Origin: Gymnorhina tibicen
Taxonomy: Eukaryota > Chordata > Aves > Passeriformes > Artamidae
NCBI GenBank assembly: GCA_013399875.1
Contig: VXAZ01001017.1
Location: 62,001 to 126,000 of the forward strand
Reading direction: 5' to 3'
DNA: 64,000 nt
Shown here: in pieces, positions 11,901 through 25,150 of the stretch
Layout of the letters: each line of letters starts with the position of its first letter
Numbering within the stretch: position 1 is the first letter of the stretch
Notes under the pieces: model-generated
Database searches by the model: none
Told to the model about the DNA's origin: nothing
Seen by the model: only the letters and a program-made list of their open reading frames with translations
Program-made: the position numbers and the translations under genes

Positions 11901-13909
11901 GCTGGGTAAGCAGGCTGCAGTGCTAGCAGCCAGCACTGAAATCCCAAGAGGAGACAGGCTGCTTCCTCCACCTGGGCATCTTCAAATAACCCAGCTACCT
12001 GGCAAGGAAAAAAGGGAGAAAAGAGTATTGCATACATAATTTCTTCTTCTTCTTCCCTGCTTCAAGGAAAGTCACAGCAAATAGCATCTTCAAGGTTATT
12101 CATCTGGAGACTTTGGCAGGGGATGCTCTGTGGCTCACTTCCTTAGTTACTGCCAAGGACATTAGTAGATGCCAAGTTACTGCAAAGTGCTGAATAAACC
12201 TCAGGCTAGCATGAGGCTGTTTTAGCATGGTAGTGGGGCTGGCAGAACAACAGGTCTCAGGAAAACAGTTGCTTCTTATCCCTCATTCCAGCCAAATTGC
12301 CTACAAGCAACTGTTTGTGGACAACAAACATCATTTGGCCAGGAGCTTTCTGGTCCATGGAGTCTCTCGAGGACCCCTACCACTCACAGCATCTGGCAGT
12401 CTGTTGAGCGGAGGTGTCATGAAGATTTCAACCTCATTGCATCACAGGCTTCAAGCTGTTTGAGAGAAAGCTATATGTAGAGAAATATGTACAGAAACTA
12501 GTGGCTATTACTATTGCAGGACTTCCAGCCTTTCCTCAGTGCGAGTCATGAGCAAGAAATGGCTCTGCTGCAGTTGCAGATGCAACCTCTATCATTCCTG
12601 TAGTCACAAAGAGTCAACAGAGCTGATCCATGTTTCCCCAGCAAACTAAACTGGAGGGGTGCACAGCCCTGCAGCATGTTTCATTGGGACCAGGAATGCT
12701 GCAGTACTCACTAGAATGCACCCTGCTTATCCCTTTCTGGCAACAAGCACTGCAGTTAATTGGGAGAGAGGATAAACAAGGGGGGGAATACAGTGTTCAG
12801 CTCTGTACCATAACTGACATACTCATATCCATTTTTATATATGACTGTCTGGAATGCACCTGAATATACTCTTAAATGTCTTCCTGAGTGGATGTCATAC
12901 AGAAGGAAAGAGGGGATGGCCCAAAGTGATGCATATTGCACACAACTTTGGCAACATGTAATGTGACTACAGGTTGTGGAATGAATAGGCTGCCCATTCC
13001 AGCTCCAGTAAGCACTGGGGCATAACCCTTGTCTTTGCTGGATATAGCCTGTAGCAGAATTCTTCCCCTGGGCAAGGCTTAACAGCAAAACATGAGAAGG
13101 GTATTGAAGGGATTTAATTGCATAGCTATCAAGCCTTAGTAGCAGTTGCCCATATATGTTCTCAGAGCACATGTGGGAGTAGAGATGTCTGGATCCTGTG
13201 TGATGGGATATTTCAAAACCAGCTGTAGTAATACAAGTAGCAATGCATGGACCTTTACATGGTAATGGAAAACAAAAAAGAGAGATTTTGAAGACAAACA
13301 ACAAGCTGAAAGAGACCAAACAGGCTAGAGGGCAGCTGCTATTCAATAAATTACTTAAAGCTGGAAGACTAAAAGAGTATCCCAGTATCTGGCCACAATT
13401 ATTGCATTTCCCTTAGCTGTGAACCCCCCAGTGCCCACTTACTCATACTGCCTCACTTGGGATATGGCAATAAAACTTTGCCTTTTGGCCACAGTGACTA
13501 CTGGAATTATATAATGTTCTGTGAGTTTTTATATGACAAAGGACATCTTTCACGGAGGCAAAGCTAAGCAAGAAGTCACTTTGACATGCTGTCACGAGAC
13601 AAGGAGACTGTGCACCAGTAAGGAAAATGGGACCAGGAGGTGAAAACACTTGACAAAGCAGCTGCCTTGAAAAACAGCCTGCAGCAAGTAGCACGTCCTG
13701 GAACTGGAAATGGAATGGAGGTGGAGGATGACTGAGAGAAAAGACTGGGATGAAAACTAAAATGCCACGCTAGGTAGCCCTTGAAAGGGCTACAGGGTGA
13801 ACAGGGTGATTTCCAGATCGCTTTCCTTCAAGATAGTGGAGTTTCCCTGTCTTAGCAGCAAGAGGTTATATCAAAATTACTTGCTGCAAAATGCAGTTCT
13901 GCTTCCCAT
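11901..13909. other. Unique intergenic DNA before the PALM2 promoter region
   Basis: No gene recognised. A minus-strand open frame of 196 codons (13346-12756) has many cysteines but no motif I know, and no coding-like composition; I treat it as chance or decayed sequence. AATAAA at about 13469 has no recognised transcript attached to it. Confidence 0.5.
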
Positions 13910-14530
13910 GGCAGGACAGCCCCACGCTGTCACGGTCAGCCCCCAGCCAGCTCTGCATCTGGCGTGGTGGCTGCCCTGGCTCGGAGACGCCCCTCCGCTG
14001 GGGCAGCCCAGTGCTCACCCGTGCAGCGGCACCCCATGGGACAGGACTGGGAGAGCAGCTTCGCTGCTGTCTGTGAGAAAAGGAAGCGGACAGACCATCA
14101 TACAAGTAAAAATTAAAGTGTGAGGAGCTTGCAGGCAAAACCGAAGCCAGGCTTGAAATCACGGGTACCCTTGTGATACTGGCTCAGGTGTCCCCTCTCT
14201 TCCTCACCTGCCTCCTTGTCCTCTTATTTATAACAGTGGGTCCTTCGCCGAGACTCTTTGTACACAGACCTTTGTCACTTTAATGTCTGATGTCAATACA
14301 GCAATGCCTGCAGGGCTTGTGGACACCATACCCCCCTCCCTCCCCATCCAGATGCTCTTGGTCGCTTCTCTTAAGGGCTGCCCTGCAGCAGCAGCCTTTT
14401 GCAGCGTGCCATGTTACCACTGCATTCACAAGTGTCTGTGCGGTTCCCCCAGAGTCTGCGCTCTCCCTCCTCCTGGCAGCCCTGTCCTTTCCCGTACCCG
14501 AACCTGCTTCAGCTGGGGCTGCAGCCACCG

Positions 14531-14568
<38 letters not shown>

Positions 14569-14575
14569 TGTCTGC
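14531..14575 (+). repeat. (CCTG)n microsatellite upstream of PALM2
   Basis: About seven CCTG units followed by two or three TCTG units, roughly 560-600 bp before the PALM2 start codon. It opens frames with artificial LPAC or GRQA repeats on both strands, which should not be taken for proteins. Likely polymorphic in length. Confidence 0.95.
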
Positions 14576-15129
14576 CGCAGCTCCCGCTCCCTGCGCCATG
14601 TGCCACCGTCCTTCCCTGCGCGCTGTGCTGCTCGCTAAGGACATGCTGTGACACAGCTGTCTGCCTCCTCTGCTGCAGTCAGGCAGGTTTGTATTACCGT
14701 GCACGCTGCTGATGTCGAGCTCCTGTCGTGACCCAGCACCCCATAGGAGGAGCAAATGAGCTGAGACGTCAACGCAAAAAATTATAGCCATGCGAGCTAT
14801 CCCTCTGCTCAGCTGCTTGGAGAGTGCCTACATGGTTTGTGTGACAGCACCAGCACACAGAAGCAGCACTGAAATGCAGTTAGCAATACAGCTGGGAGAC
14901 AGGCAGCCAGGCAGGCACTGGTCCAGTGACTAAAATGATCGTACCGTGAGCCAGCCTGCAGTGCCTCCAAAAGTGGCTGACTGCTACACAGGAGCTCGGC
15001 TTTCTTTGCAATTACTCCAGTTTCCCCCCGGTGACTGCAGTGTGCGCTCCGCTTTGGTTTTGTTTGCCTTTTTGTTTCTCCCTCCCACCCACCGGTCTCC
15101 CTCTCTCCTCCCGTGTCCTTCTCTCCAGG

Positions 15130-15174
15130 ATGGCGGAAGCAGAGTTGCACAAGGAAAGGCTCCAAGCCATAGCA
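15130..15174 (+). CDS. PALM2: PALM2 coding exon 1 (paralemmin-2, N-terminus)
   Basis: Fifteen codons read MAEAELHKERLQAIA, which is the start of vertebrate paralemmin-2. The exon ends exactly on a codon boundary (phase 0) and is followed by a consensus GTAAGT donor at 15175. The start codon has a good context, A at -3 and G at +4. Paralemmins are lipid-anchored coiled-coil proteins at the inner face of the plasma membrane, linked to cell shape and process outgrowth. This N-terminal piece begins the coiled coil, and the lipidated C-terminus lies far downstream. PALM2 is known to be spliced into AKAP2 exons in some transcripts. PALM1 and PALMD share ERLQAI but differ before it, so PALM2 is the best call. 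The bases just before the ATG look like a splice acceptor (pyrimidine-rich tract, then CAG), so an upstream non-coding exon is possible. Confidence 0.93.
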
Positions 15175-16275
15175 GTAAGTCAGTTTCCTTTTACTTGCTC
15201 TTTTGTCCATAGCCGTGGGTTGTTGGAGGGAAGGGAGGGATTCCAGCACAGTGGCTAGAAAGCGCCCGGAGTGCCCGGCTTTTGCGAAGTTGTGTGTGGA
15301 ATTCCCTGTTCGGGAAATGAGTGGTTAAACTCTGCTTTGCGGGATTTGGCGGAGAAAGAGGGCTCTGAGGAAGAGCGTTGAGCTGACACGTGCAGAAAGA
15401 AAAATGTGAATGTACAGTGGCATGCTTAAAAGATTGATGATAGACAAGAAAAGAAGGAATAAATGGGGAGGAGGGGAGATTGCAGGAGAAAATCAGTACT
15501 CCGCTGAAAATATATTTTTTCCCAGTTGGAGGTCTTGCTCAGCTGATGAAGAAGTCAAGCAAAATGATCTGCTGCAGGATGGCTTTTAGTGCAGAAAATA
15601 ATTGTGATATTGCTAATTTTAAGACAATTGAACGCAGGCACTGCATTATCAAAATTGTGTAATTGTTTGATCTACTAGTTAAACGATCACCTCAGCTCCA
15701 TAGCTGAGCCCATGATGCCTTCAGACAAATTCCCTGCTGAGCTGCATCATGCCAGGGGTAAAATCTAGGCAGGATTGAGCCCCATTTTAGTTATAACTTT
15801 TGTTTTCACATTTAGTAGAGTAATTCAGATTAAACCATGAGCTCAGCTGGTGCAGACCTCAGAGGAACGTGGCCAGAGACCTGGTGAGGAAGGGGCCTGG
15901 GTGTTTAGGATCCACCGTCATCCTGGCATACAGAAACTGCCAGCTCATCTTGTAGCATGTCACAGGCACGGTGTCAAAAGGCCTGTGTTTCCATGGGCAC
16001 TGCCAGTCGGACAGCCCCATACAGCCTGCCCTTGTTCAAGTGACACCCAGCTCTTCTTCCCCATGGCTGAGATGTTGATGCAGCTGTGTCAGTCCCAGAT
16101 GGATGGCACGGTCCGTGCCGGGGACCACACACCTGGAGGTCTGAAGGGAAACAGAAGACAGCAGAGCCCACATGGATCTTGAGTTCTCTTCCCCAGTTCT
16201 CCCAGTGATCAACAGATGCTAAATTTTTCTGTAGCTGGCACAGGTTACAGATTTCTTTTGTAGTGTGACAGGAAT

Positions 16276-16308
16276 GGCTGCTGCTGCTGCTTCTGCTGCT
16301 GCTGTTGT
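16276..16308 (+). repeat. Imperfect (CTG)n microsatellite in intron 1
   Basis: About ten CTG/TTG/TTC triplets. On the minus strand they read as a glutamine run in a 61-codon frame, which is not a gene. Confidence 0.9.
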
Positions 16309-19300
16309 TTCAAGACATTTTTCTGAAGTCCACTATTCTGATGATAGGTCCAAGGAGATATAAAATAACCAGATTTAAAAGAAATAGATATGGGATTTTT
16401 CTCTCTAAAATAGTAACTGTAAAAGAGCAAATGGTATCATTTGCTATGGGGAGGGGGGAAGCTATAACCATTTAATTTTCAGGCAGTGGAAAGCAGATGC
16501 ATATTTTAAAGCTGGTTCTCAGTTTTCTATCAGCATAGGCATTGCCGTATCTCAAGTGGAAACACCAGGAATCTTCCCCCAGAGGCAAACCTCACCACTG
16601 CCTGTGATTTGGGACTCCTTTATGGCAAAACTGTACTGCAGAGCTGCTCCGTACTTTGCTGCAGTGCATAGCTCTGAAACACTTCTGTCTCCACATTAAA
16701 AAAAAAAAAGCTTTACGTTATTGTTGTTTCTTTTGACTGCTATATAAGAAAACACCAGACAGCACTCATTTCCATATGATGTCCTGAAACCTTTCACCAA
16801 AGTAGATCAAGTGCTCTGGTTCTTAGTGCTCTGCATTTCACACCCATGAGGCCATTACGGATTTAATATTATCACCTAGTATATTGCAGCTCTTACAGCA
16901 GGTTTATATTGGCATAGTAGAAGGCCTTGAGAGTCTGGACCTTCACTTTCTATACATATTTCCTTTTTGGTTTCTATTTCTGGTAATAAATAAAACACAG
17001 TAAGCAATGTATGCAGTTAATTAGATTGAAGGAATTTTACTTCAGCATCAAAAATATTCAGCCTTATTTTAAGCATTAATGTGGGTCCATGAACCAACTT
17101 TTTTGCTTACCACTCTGCAGAGCAACAGGTTTTCCATATGAGCTTGTTAGGTGACTTTTCTCCTATGCTTGGGCTGCTGCAAATGTTTGTCAGAATGCAG
17201 AGAAGTTAGTTTCTAGCGTAAGCTTTGCTCCATCAGAATGAGTGACAAGACACCAGTTAGGCATTTCCGTCCTGCCAGTGGCTGGCTAAAATAAGGTCAA
17301 TTCTCAAATGCTGTATGGCCTTTCTCAGAAGAAGAAAGAAATGGCATTTCAGTTCAGCTCGGTGTTTCATCTGTTTGAATGTGCTGCAGTATCCCCCTGA
17401 GATGAGCAGAAGATTACTCCAGCATTCTGCAATCATGCTGGTTGAATGCTAGACTTACAGAGAGAAATCCAGTTACCACTGGATTCTCTACACACTGTTC
17501 TCTGTACGTTTGCTTCTGTAATCACCATGGTAAATGAGTTTGCTAGGAAATGTGCAGAGTAAATTTTAAGTGTGCATCACTGAATATTTAAAGAAAACAA
17601 ATCCAGAAATAGAAATATGAACTTAGACACCAGGAAGCTGACTGGTTTTGAAGCATTTGATTTTTCATTTTGTTACCTTGACTTATCACAGTTTTAATAT
17701 ATGCTTCTCTGGCACAGAGGCAAGTGTCATGGGAAGAGGAAAAGAAGGAGTCTACTGTTAGGACATTAATCTAAACCTCAGTGAACGTGAGTTAGCCACT
17801 TGTTTTGTCTGCAGCAAGTACTTAGCCTCTCTGTGCATTCATGTTCTATCTGTAAACTGTGAATAATTGACTTTGCCCTTGTCTTAGGGAGCTGTTAGGG
17901 GTGCATGCAAGATTGAGCTGTACTTGGATGCCATGGTTTACCAGGGCAAGAAATATCTAAATAAGTCTTTAAAAAATAGAATTTGTGATTCTAAAACCAG
18001 ACAAGCTTCAAATGTGTATGTTTTAATGTCATTGAAATGCTTAAGCTGTGATTTTCAGATCTTTCTGAAGTGCCTAAAATTCACACACTGACTATGGCAA
18101 GACTCAGAGCACTGTGCAAATCTGGTTTGACAAGTAGGAAGATGTGAGATAACTACTAAAAAGTGGAACTCAGTTCTCTGTGCTTGGGAGGAAGACATAA
18201 ACTTTGTGTCCTGGAGAGGTTCTGTGATGACTAGGAGCGATTGGTTTTCTGATCCTTACTTGAGCAGAGGTCACATCACATCTTCCAACTTGGACGTCAT
18301 GTGTGCAACAGATACTGGTAGATTCTTCTGCCATGACACACTGCTCTTAACATCTGCTTGAGCCTGAGCCTGAATCACCACAGCCTCCATCTGCTGCTCT
18401 ACCAGCAATGGAGCTGAGTGGTGCCCACTCTTAATGCTGTAGGAAGATGCCTTCAGGAGGCACACAGGAGGTTAAAAGAGAGGGTCTGAAGCCATCTTCT
18501 CTCTGAGCTTGTTCTGTATAGAGCACGATAGCATTTGCATCTGCTTGTTTCCTGAAGGAGATTGGTGGGTTAAATTTTGGGTGAAGAGGAAGCATTTTTG
18601 CGGCTTTAAAAAATATGCTGGCTGCAAGTTGCTCAGGAAGTTGGGAATGTAAATAGTCCCAGACTCGGTGGCCTGGGGACAGGTGAGCTGACTTAATTGA
18701 TCTTATTTTGGATAAATAACGCATGTGGCCCCAAAATTTGTTATATGGTCCCTTCTATCAGAACCAGTAGCTCAATTAAAGTGTCACTGACATTCAATTA
18801 GCCACACCAAAGACATCTCCTGTCAAGCAAGACCATTCTTGCTTTTTCTATGAGATGATACATTTGTTGAGCTGAATCTAACATTACTTAGATGTCATCA
18901 GGGGGTTGACCTACTATGGCAGGACAGTGGTGTTTAAAAATAGCCCCCTCCTGTATCAGCGTGATCTGCCTTACATGGATTAAGGACTGGCTTTCTGACA
19001 AGTCTCAAAAACTTGCCGTTTGTGAGGGGACTGCTGTTCCTTGAGAGCAAAGGCAGGGGGGAACTTACAGGAAGCAGCTTTTCAAGATTTGAAGGCATTC
19101 CCTAGTTGCAATTTGATATAAATGAAAATTGCTGGTGTGCAGGTAACATAAAGAGTGGTGGAGGAGTTGGATATATTACATCAAGAGAGCAAGTTGGATT
19201 ATTTGGTAAACTGTATCTTCCATTTAAAGAAGTATTTCACATCTGTGTACAGCTGGCATTCAGAGAGGCCAGTATGGGCTTGTGCATCCAGATTTAAGGT

Positions 19301-19741
19301 AGTAGGGGGCTAGCACCACAGAAGAGGGCTCTGCAGTCTGAGCAGCGCTGCCTTTCACAAGGAACAAGAGCTAGTGTGGGAGGTAATTCAACAGGGGCAA
19401 GGAGGGGAGATCCTTGTCCTGCACAGGAGATTAGTTTCACACCAGTTAAACCTATACTAGGTGAGATTTGAGAGTCCTCCCAAACAGGAGCTAGGTGCGT
19501 TCATATTTACATACAGCACTGCACTAATTTCTCAATAGGTGCTTGAGAATACTAATGCAATTAGAATAGTAATAAAATCTCTCAGAAAGACAGTACTGGT
19601 ATAGTTTCACAGTTGCTGGTAAGCTAAGCATTCTGTATTTCTGGGTTGGACATTCAACAACTGCAGTGAGGATCATGTGGTGTCCACAGATTTCAGAAAA
19701 TTTATTGACAGAAAAGCCAGCATCCCATCTGCCTCTTCTCA

Positions 19742-19774
19742 CCCTTGCCCCCCTCCCCCCCTCCTACCTTCCCC
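19742..19774 (-). repeat. C-rich tract, G-quadruplex candidate on the minus strand
   Basis: Runs of three, six and seven C separated by one to three bases (CCCTTGCCCCCCTCCCCCCC) give four closely spaced G-runs on the minus strand. This fits the usual G3+N1-7 quadruplex pattern. Confidence 0.75.
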
Positions 19775-22700
19775 AAATAGCTATTACTCCACAAAATGAA
19801 AACCCATGACTAGTACATCGTACCCAGGGTCATTTTACTGTAACATTGCTCCACAATTTTTGTGAGTCCTTCCAGAGATCATCGTCATGAAAATTAGAAA
19901 CTGGTGTTGAAAATCACCTAGAAAGATGTGGCAAATTCATTTAATCAACAGTTTACCATTGCTGTGATAGCTTAATACACTGGTTTCCAATGCCTTCATT
20001 TAGGAAGTAATGCTTTTGTCTTCAAAGTTAAGCATGGGATCAAATCCATCTGAGTCCAGTTGTCTTCAGACCTAGACTGCAGGGAAAAATCAAAATGCAG
20101 CAAGATATGGAAAAAACAATCCAGCTATGATTTTTCTGCTTGGAAAATAGGTGAATGAGAAGAATCTGCAGAAGGCATGAGTGTTGTGAAGAGAGAGGAT
20201 AAGTAAATACTACTTACATGTTTTGGCACAACGATTAGTACGTATCTAAGGAAGGTAACAGCTGCGGACAAAACAAACCCTAAAAAAATGTTCTCCCTAT
20301 AATGAGTTGTTAAGCTGTACAGCCCCATTCTCCAGGACGTGGTGGATGCTGAAGAGTGCACTTGGGCTTGAGAACAAACCAGGCACGCTCATGGAAGTGG
20401 AATCCATAAAGGACTTTCTCATTAGAAGCAATTTTTGAGTTGCAAATTAATAGAGGCTGGCAGAGAAGTTTTTTATCTGTTTGCCATACTCTTGGTTCTG
20501 CTTTAGGCACTGTGAAGCATGGTATAGATGTCCTGATGAAGTGCAGCCATCCTGTGTACTCAAACACATTCCTGGAGTAACCAAATCTCAAAGTTTTGAC
20601 ACTAGAGAAAGCCTCCTTTGCAATACTCATTTGAATTCAAACTCATTCAATATTGCTACATAGTTTAATCCAATTTTCCCATTCCCATTTTTCCCCTCAT
20701 TATCTTATCTGCTCGTATCATATTTATCGTAGCTTACTTACCATATTTATGGCCCTGATTAATCACAACCATTCCTCTGCCATCTCATCCCTCAGTGGTC
20801 CCAACATCCAGTTACCTGAAGCAGAAAAAGTCCTCCTGTAGCCGTAGCTCTCCTCGTTTTACTTTCTGAGCTAAAAGACTTGAGGGCTAGTGAGACCTTA
20901 GCATAATTCCAGAGTACTCTGGTGAGGAAGACCTAGCAGAGTTGAGTCTGCATCCTGCTGCAAATATTTCCAGAGGTGGATTCAGAAGGAGTAAACTAGG
21001 GGTTAGCATAAACTAAATCTAAATTAGATCTGTATTGTGAGCATGACACAAATCTGTGAGATTCCTGTGAACCTCATGCAAATCAGCCAGAGGAGAGAAA
21101 TTATGTTTGCATTGCTGTACAGGATAAAGAGAGGTTTCCCTGCACACAGATCTGCAACCCTATCCTGGACTGCAGCAATACCATGAGTCAGCTTCATGGC
21201 AGACCTTACACAGAGAAATACATGCAAGCACAGTTTTATCTTGCCTTTACTTTTGGAGCATATAAAGCACTGGGAGTTCATGCACAGTGTACGAGATGTT
21301 ACAGCGTTTGCCTATTCTAAGCCAAAAGTCAAACAAAAATGCCTAAAGTATCTGAAAACTAAAATTACCTTCTCAAGTTTTATCTGTATTTTTGCTTTAG
21401 GAGTGTTAGATGACAGCAAGAGAAGTAGAATTATGAAGAAAAAATATTTCTGTCAAAGTATCACTGAAAACTAGGTAGAAAACTAGAGAAACCAGAAACC
21501 AACTTGCTCTTGAGAAATTTCTAGACAGTTTCCAGACTTACCCAAACTCAACTGTTTAAATTTAGAATTGTTTCCACAGCACATTCCTAGCCCTTAACAC
21601 ATCACCAACATCTCTTGAGCACAGACAAGAAAGCTGAGATACTGGATTTTGTTTTGTGCCTTTCAAATTATATTTTGAAAATTAAGTTGAAAATGGGTGA
21701 AAAGTTTTGTGATTTTTTTGTTGTTGTTGTTTTTAAGTCTCTGGTTAAATAAAATAGTTGTGAAAGATCTACATTTTTGGAAACGATTGAACAGCTCTAG
21801 CCTGTAACTTCAAGGACAGATTTCCCGTACTGTGGTATTAGTGGTGTAGCTGTTCATCTGAAGTCAGACTGTGGGACTTACCCACCATGCTAAAAGTAAT
21901 GGATAGCTGGGTAGCTAGGTTGAAAGAGGGACAGGCCTGGAAGGAGCTGCACAGTGATACTCAGCCTCTCCTTGAGCAGTCCTGCTCTTCCAGGAATCAC
22001 TCCTTGTATCTAACTCCTTACCTGCTTTACAAATACTGTTTTATTCTGGCACAGAATGAAGTGCATCCTTCCTGCAAAGCACAGTCACCAGCAAGATGGT
22101 TCATCTGCCAAGTGTATTTGGGAAAGGATTGGACTATGCACCTCTAGTAAATTATTACCTTGCCCTCTCTCAAATGGCACATGAGCATGTGCAGAGCCTG
22201 TGTGTGCTGAAGCACTGGTTGGACTGAGGATGCCTTTTAAAAGCAGGACTTGGAACCAAAGGGATGATACACCTGCCTCTCTCCCTAATTTCCTAGAGCA
22301 GAAAAGCATTTTCTGTCACAAATTCTGATCAGGGAAAGCCACGTGGTTGCAAGAGTTAACATCACCCAACAAGTGGGGTGGCAGTGAAACAGGTATGGCC
22401 TTTTGGCAGTTGCACACCAGACCTGTGTAGTTCTTGACACACAGATGCTTTTTGTTACTTAGCTGACTTCCAGAGAGGTTAGATGCTGGAGGCGTGTAAA
22501 GCTTTCTTCCTCTACGCCAGTAAAAACAAATGCTCTCTGTGCACAAAAAAGGCCAGCAACCAATGCAGTTCGGAGAGCTCTTCTTGGAAGGAGACAGACC
22601 TGCCCTCATCTATGAGTTGCTGCCCCTTCCAGACACACAGAGCTCAGGTTGTTGATTTAGGCAGTGCTCAGGCTGTTTTAATTTGAGCTGCCAGCATAAT

Positions 22701-22899
22701 TTGTCAGGATCCACAGACAACAGTCAGCAGGGTGGGGCTCAGCCCCTCTGCAGTTCCTAATAATAGCAGTCACTGGCAATCAGCTGGAGATTTGGGACAG
22801 CAGAGATGTGTTCAGATATTTCCAAAAAATTACATACCTTGAAAGAAAGCCCTCATTTTGCCAACAGAGGACTAAATAAAAGGTGCTTTCCAGCTTTTT

Positions 22900-23300
22900 G
22901 GGGCTATGTCATTGTCAGCTCCTCTGCTTCAGCCATGTTCCGTTGCCATGCAGAGTTGCGAGCAGCACTGCAGTAGAGGGAAGTAACCTGGGCAAGTTAT
23001 GGCTGAGGAGATCCTTTTAAGGGGCTGACTATTGCAGACAGAAATTGGAAGCCAGGTTGCCGTGTAATTTATTGCTGGAGGAGGGAGAGCTGAGCAGCCC
23101 GTGGCGCTGGCTGCAGTCACACAGCTGCAGTCTCGTTACGGCACAGCAGCAGCAGGAGCGAGTGCAGGGCTGAGATGGCTCGGAGTGGGTGCGAGCGCCT
23201 GGCCATTAATTAACCAGCTGAGTGCCACTGCAGAATGGCTGGCCTGTCCCAGAGGGAAAGGGTATACAAGCACGTACACACCCCCTCCTTGTTAACCTCT
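22900..23300. promoter_or_regulatory. GC-richer island in intron 1, possible enhancer or alternative promoter
   Basis: This patch stands out from the AT-rich intron. It has CpGs at about 22971 and 23055-23200, CAG-rich sequence, a TTGCCATGCAGAG-type stretch (about 22941-22953) and CCATTAATTAACC (about 23202-23214), which carries a TAATTA homeodomain core. No exon with clean splice sites is evident. A regulatory role is inferred from composition and motifs only. Confidence 0.3.
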
Positions 23301-25091
23301 GGTGGTTCGCCACATGCCAGGTCCTTGGAAAAGATCCTGATGACAACCATGGGTTTTTTAGGGATCCCTAGTCATCCAGCTGTTTCCTGCTTGGAGCATA
23401 AAGCAAGCATTTGGCATCCAAGGTGTCACTAAATTTATGATAACTGCAGCACAGGGGACTGGATTGTCTCATGTGCTGGCGTTGGTACAAAATTGCTGTC
23501 TTGAATGTGTTGGCCAGTTCTGGCAGCTCTGTGCAAATAGTATTTGAGAGTTAATCCCTTATCTCTTTTGAATCCTTAACTACATTGACGTAAAAAGCAA
23601 GGCTCAGTTGTTAGTCATGTATTTGTTCTTAATAAATATAAGCATATGCAAGCACTTGCTGCATGTTAGAGAAATAGGCTCCAGCAGAAGTCTGATTCAG
23701 CATTGAAAGCTGCATCTTTAAGACTGCTCCTTGTGGTAGGGATACCTGCTGCATTAGGAATGCACCTAAACTCATCCCAGCATCACCGATATCTTAGCAA
23801 ATTGTTCTGGTTAAGGAAGTAACTTCTAACCAGACAGGAAAAAAAAAATCTATAGTTTTTAAAAAATAAAATAAAGAACAGCCTAAATGTAACACTTTTA
23901 AGAACTGTCCCTGAATCAGTAAAACACTGAGAAGTACTGGTTCTTTGCTCTAAAATTACAGTTGTTGTTGCTGAAGTTTCAAAATGTACAAGATTTAGAC
24001 TAAAATAAGATACAGACTATAGGATATAGACTATATATGATGTCTGAAACTCATCTTTGAAATAGAGACTTGTTCACACTTTTCATGCTTTAGCTTTAGA
24101 TTATCAGATTGCCAACTTCCTGGTTTCTTGAGGAAAAATAATAGAATTGAAGTGGTTTATGAGTATTCTTTTCCTTATCATGTGTGACATTGCTTATGAT
24201 GCTGATCCAAGATTTTGGTAAGACTGATACGTCACAGACCTCCTCCTCCTCTGTGAATTTGTCAATAATTCACAGTGTTCCAGAATCAATAAAGCTTACA
24301 ATGTAGGCAACTCTTTAGATTTATTTATTCCTGGGCTTTTAATATAATGTAATAATTCATAATGCTGAAGACAAGAAGTGTTCTAAAGATTATTCCGCTT
24401 CTGAAAGGAGCACATGGAAAAATCTGTTGAACTGGAGAAAGATGGTAGGAGTTGACTTTTACAACTCTGCTGCAAATCTCGGATAACTTCAGGGGTGAAT
24501 TCCCCTCTGGATTTGGCCCCTGTATCTCAGGACTAAACTGTCTACAAACTCACTGCCCATGAAAGCAGCCCTGAAACACAGATATAAGGAAAAAAACACC
24601 GGTATTTTGGTGGTCCAAGTATCTACAGCTACAGTTTCTGCTACATTTTGGTCTGTGACATTTTAAGGCAAGCCTCCATGCTGGCTTAAACATATAAGAA
24701 AATGAAAATAGTCTTTGGTCTCTGTTCATTTGAAAACACATGCTCATTGGTAAAATAAATCCAATTTACAGTGACGTGGACGACATTAATCACGTGACTG
24801 TGGGCAAGTCATAGGTGACTGGTGGAAAGGTGGTGAAGTGGTTATGTACTGTTACTATCTATATGGACTGGAGAGTGGTTTGACCAAGCTCATCCGTGTG
24901 CCACTGAAGTGTAAAAGAGAGTTTAAAATGATACTGGCATATTACTAGCCTTTTTCATGTGGTGTCTTCAAGACAAGGAATCAGTACCTAGTACTTAACA
25001 ACTGCTGGATAGCGGTTCTGAAGAAAAAGTGATAGTGGATAATGCTGCAAACAGTACTCAGCAGTCTCATATATCATGGAGAAGGCATTGT

Positions 25092-25150
25092 GTATCTATA
25101 TATGTGTATATACATACAAACACACACATAAAATGTTGGTATATATATTC
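25092..25150. repeat. AT-rich TA/CA microsatellite
   Basis: Imperfect alternation of TATA, TGTATATACATACA and ACACACACAT motifs. No gene. Confidence 0.8.

Larger units (their letters stand above)
13910..15400 (+). promoter_or_regulatory. CpG-richer block around PALM2 coding exon 1, probable promoter
   Basis: The surrounding sequence is AT-rich with few CpGs. This block has clusters of CpG (for example about 13920-14045, 14220-14255, 15030-15065 and 15255-15375), GC-rich runs and a CRE-like GACGTCA at 14765-14771. It spans the first coding exon. A promoter here is inferred from position and composition; no transcription start or TATA box can be fixed from sequence alone. The block also contains a CCTG microsatellite. 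Confidence 0.5.

Noticed and set aside
12756..13346. 196-codon open frame on the minus strand, cysteine-rich
   Set aside because: No known domain or clear signal peptide, and no splice context. Decayed repeat or chance is more likely than a gene.
14280..14791. Open frames of 79-140 codons on both strands with LPAC or GRQA repeats
   Set aside because: All are produced by the CCTG microsatellite, which is open in several frames at once.
16245..16430. Minus-strand frame with a glutamine run
   Set aside because: Produced by the CTG triplet repeat; no coding support.
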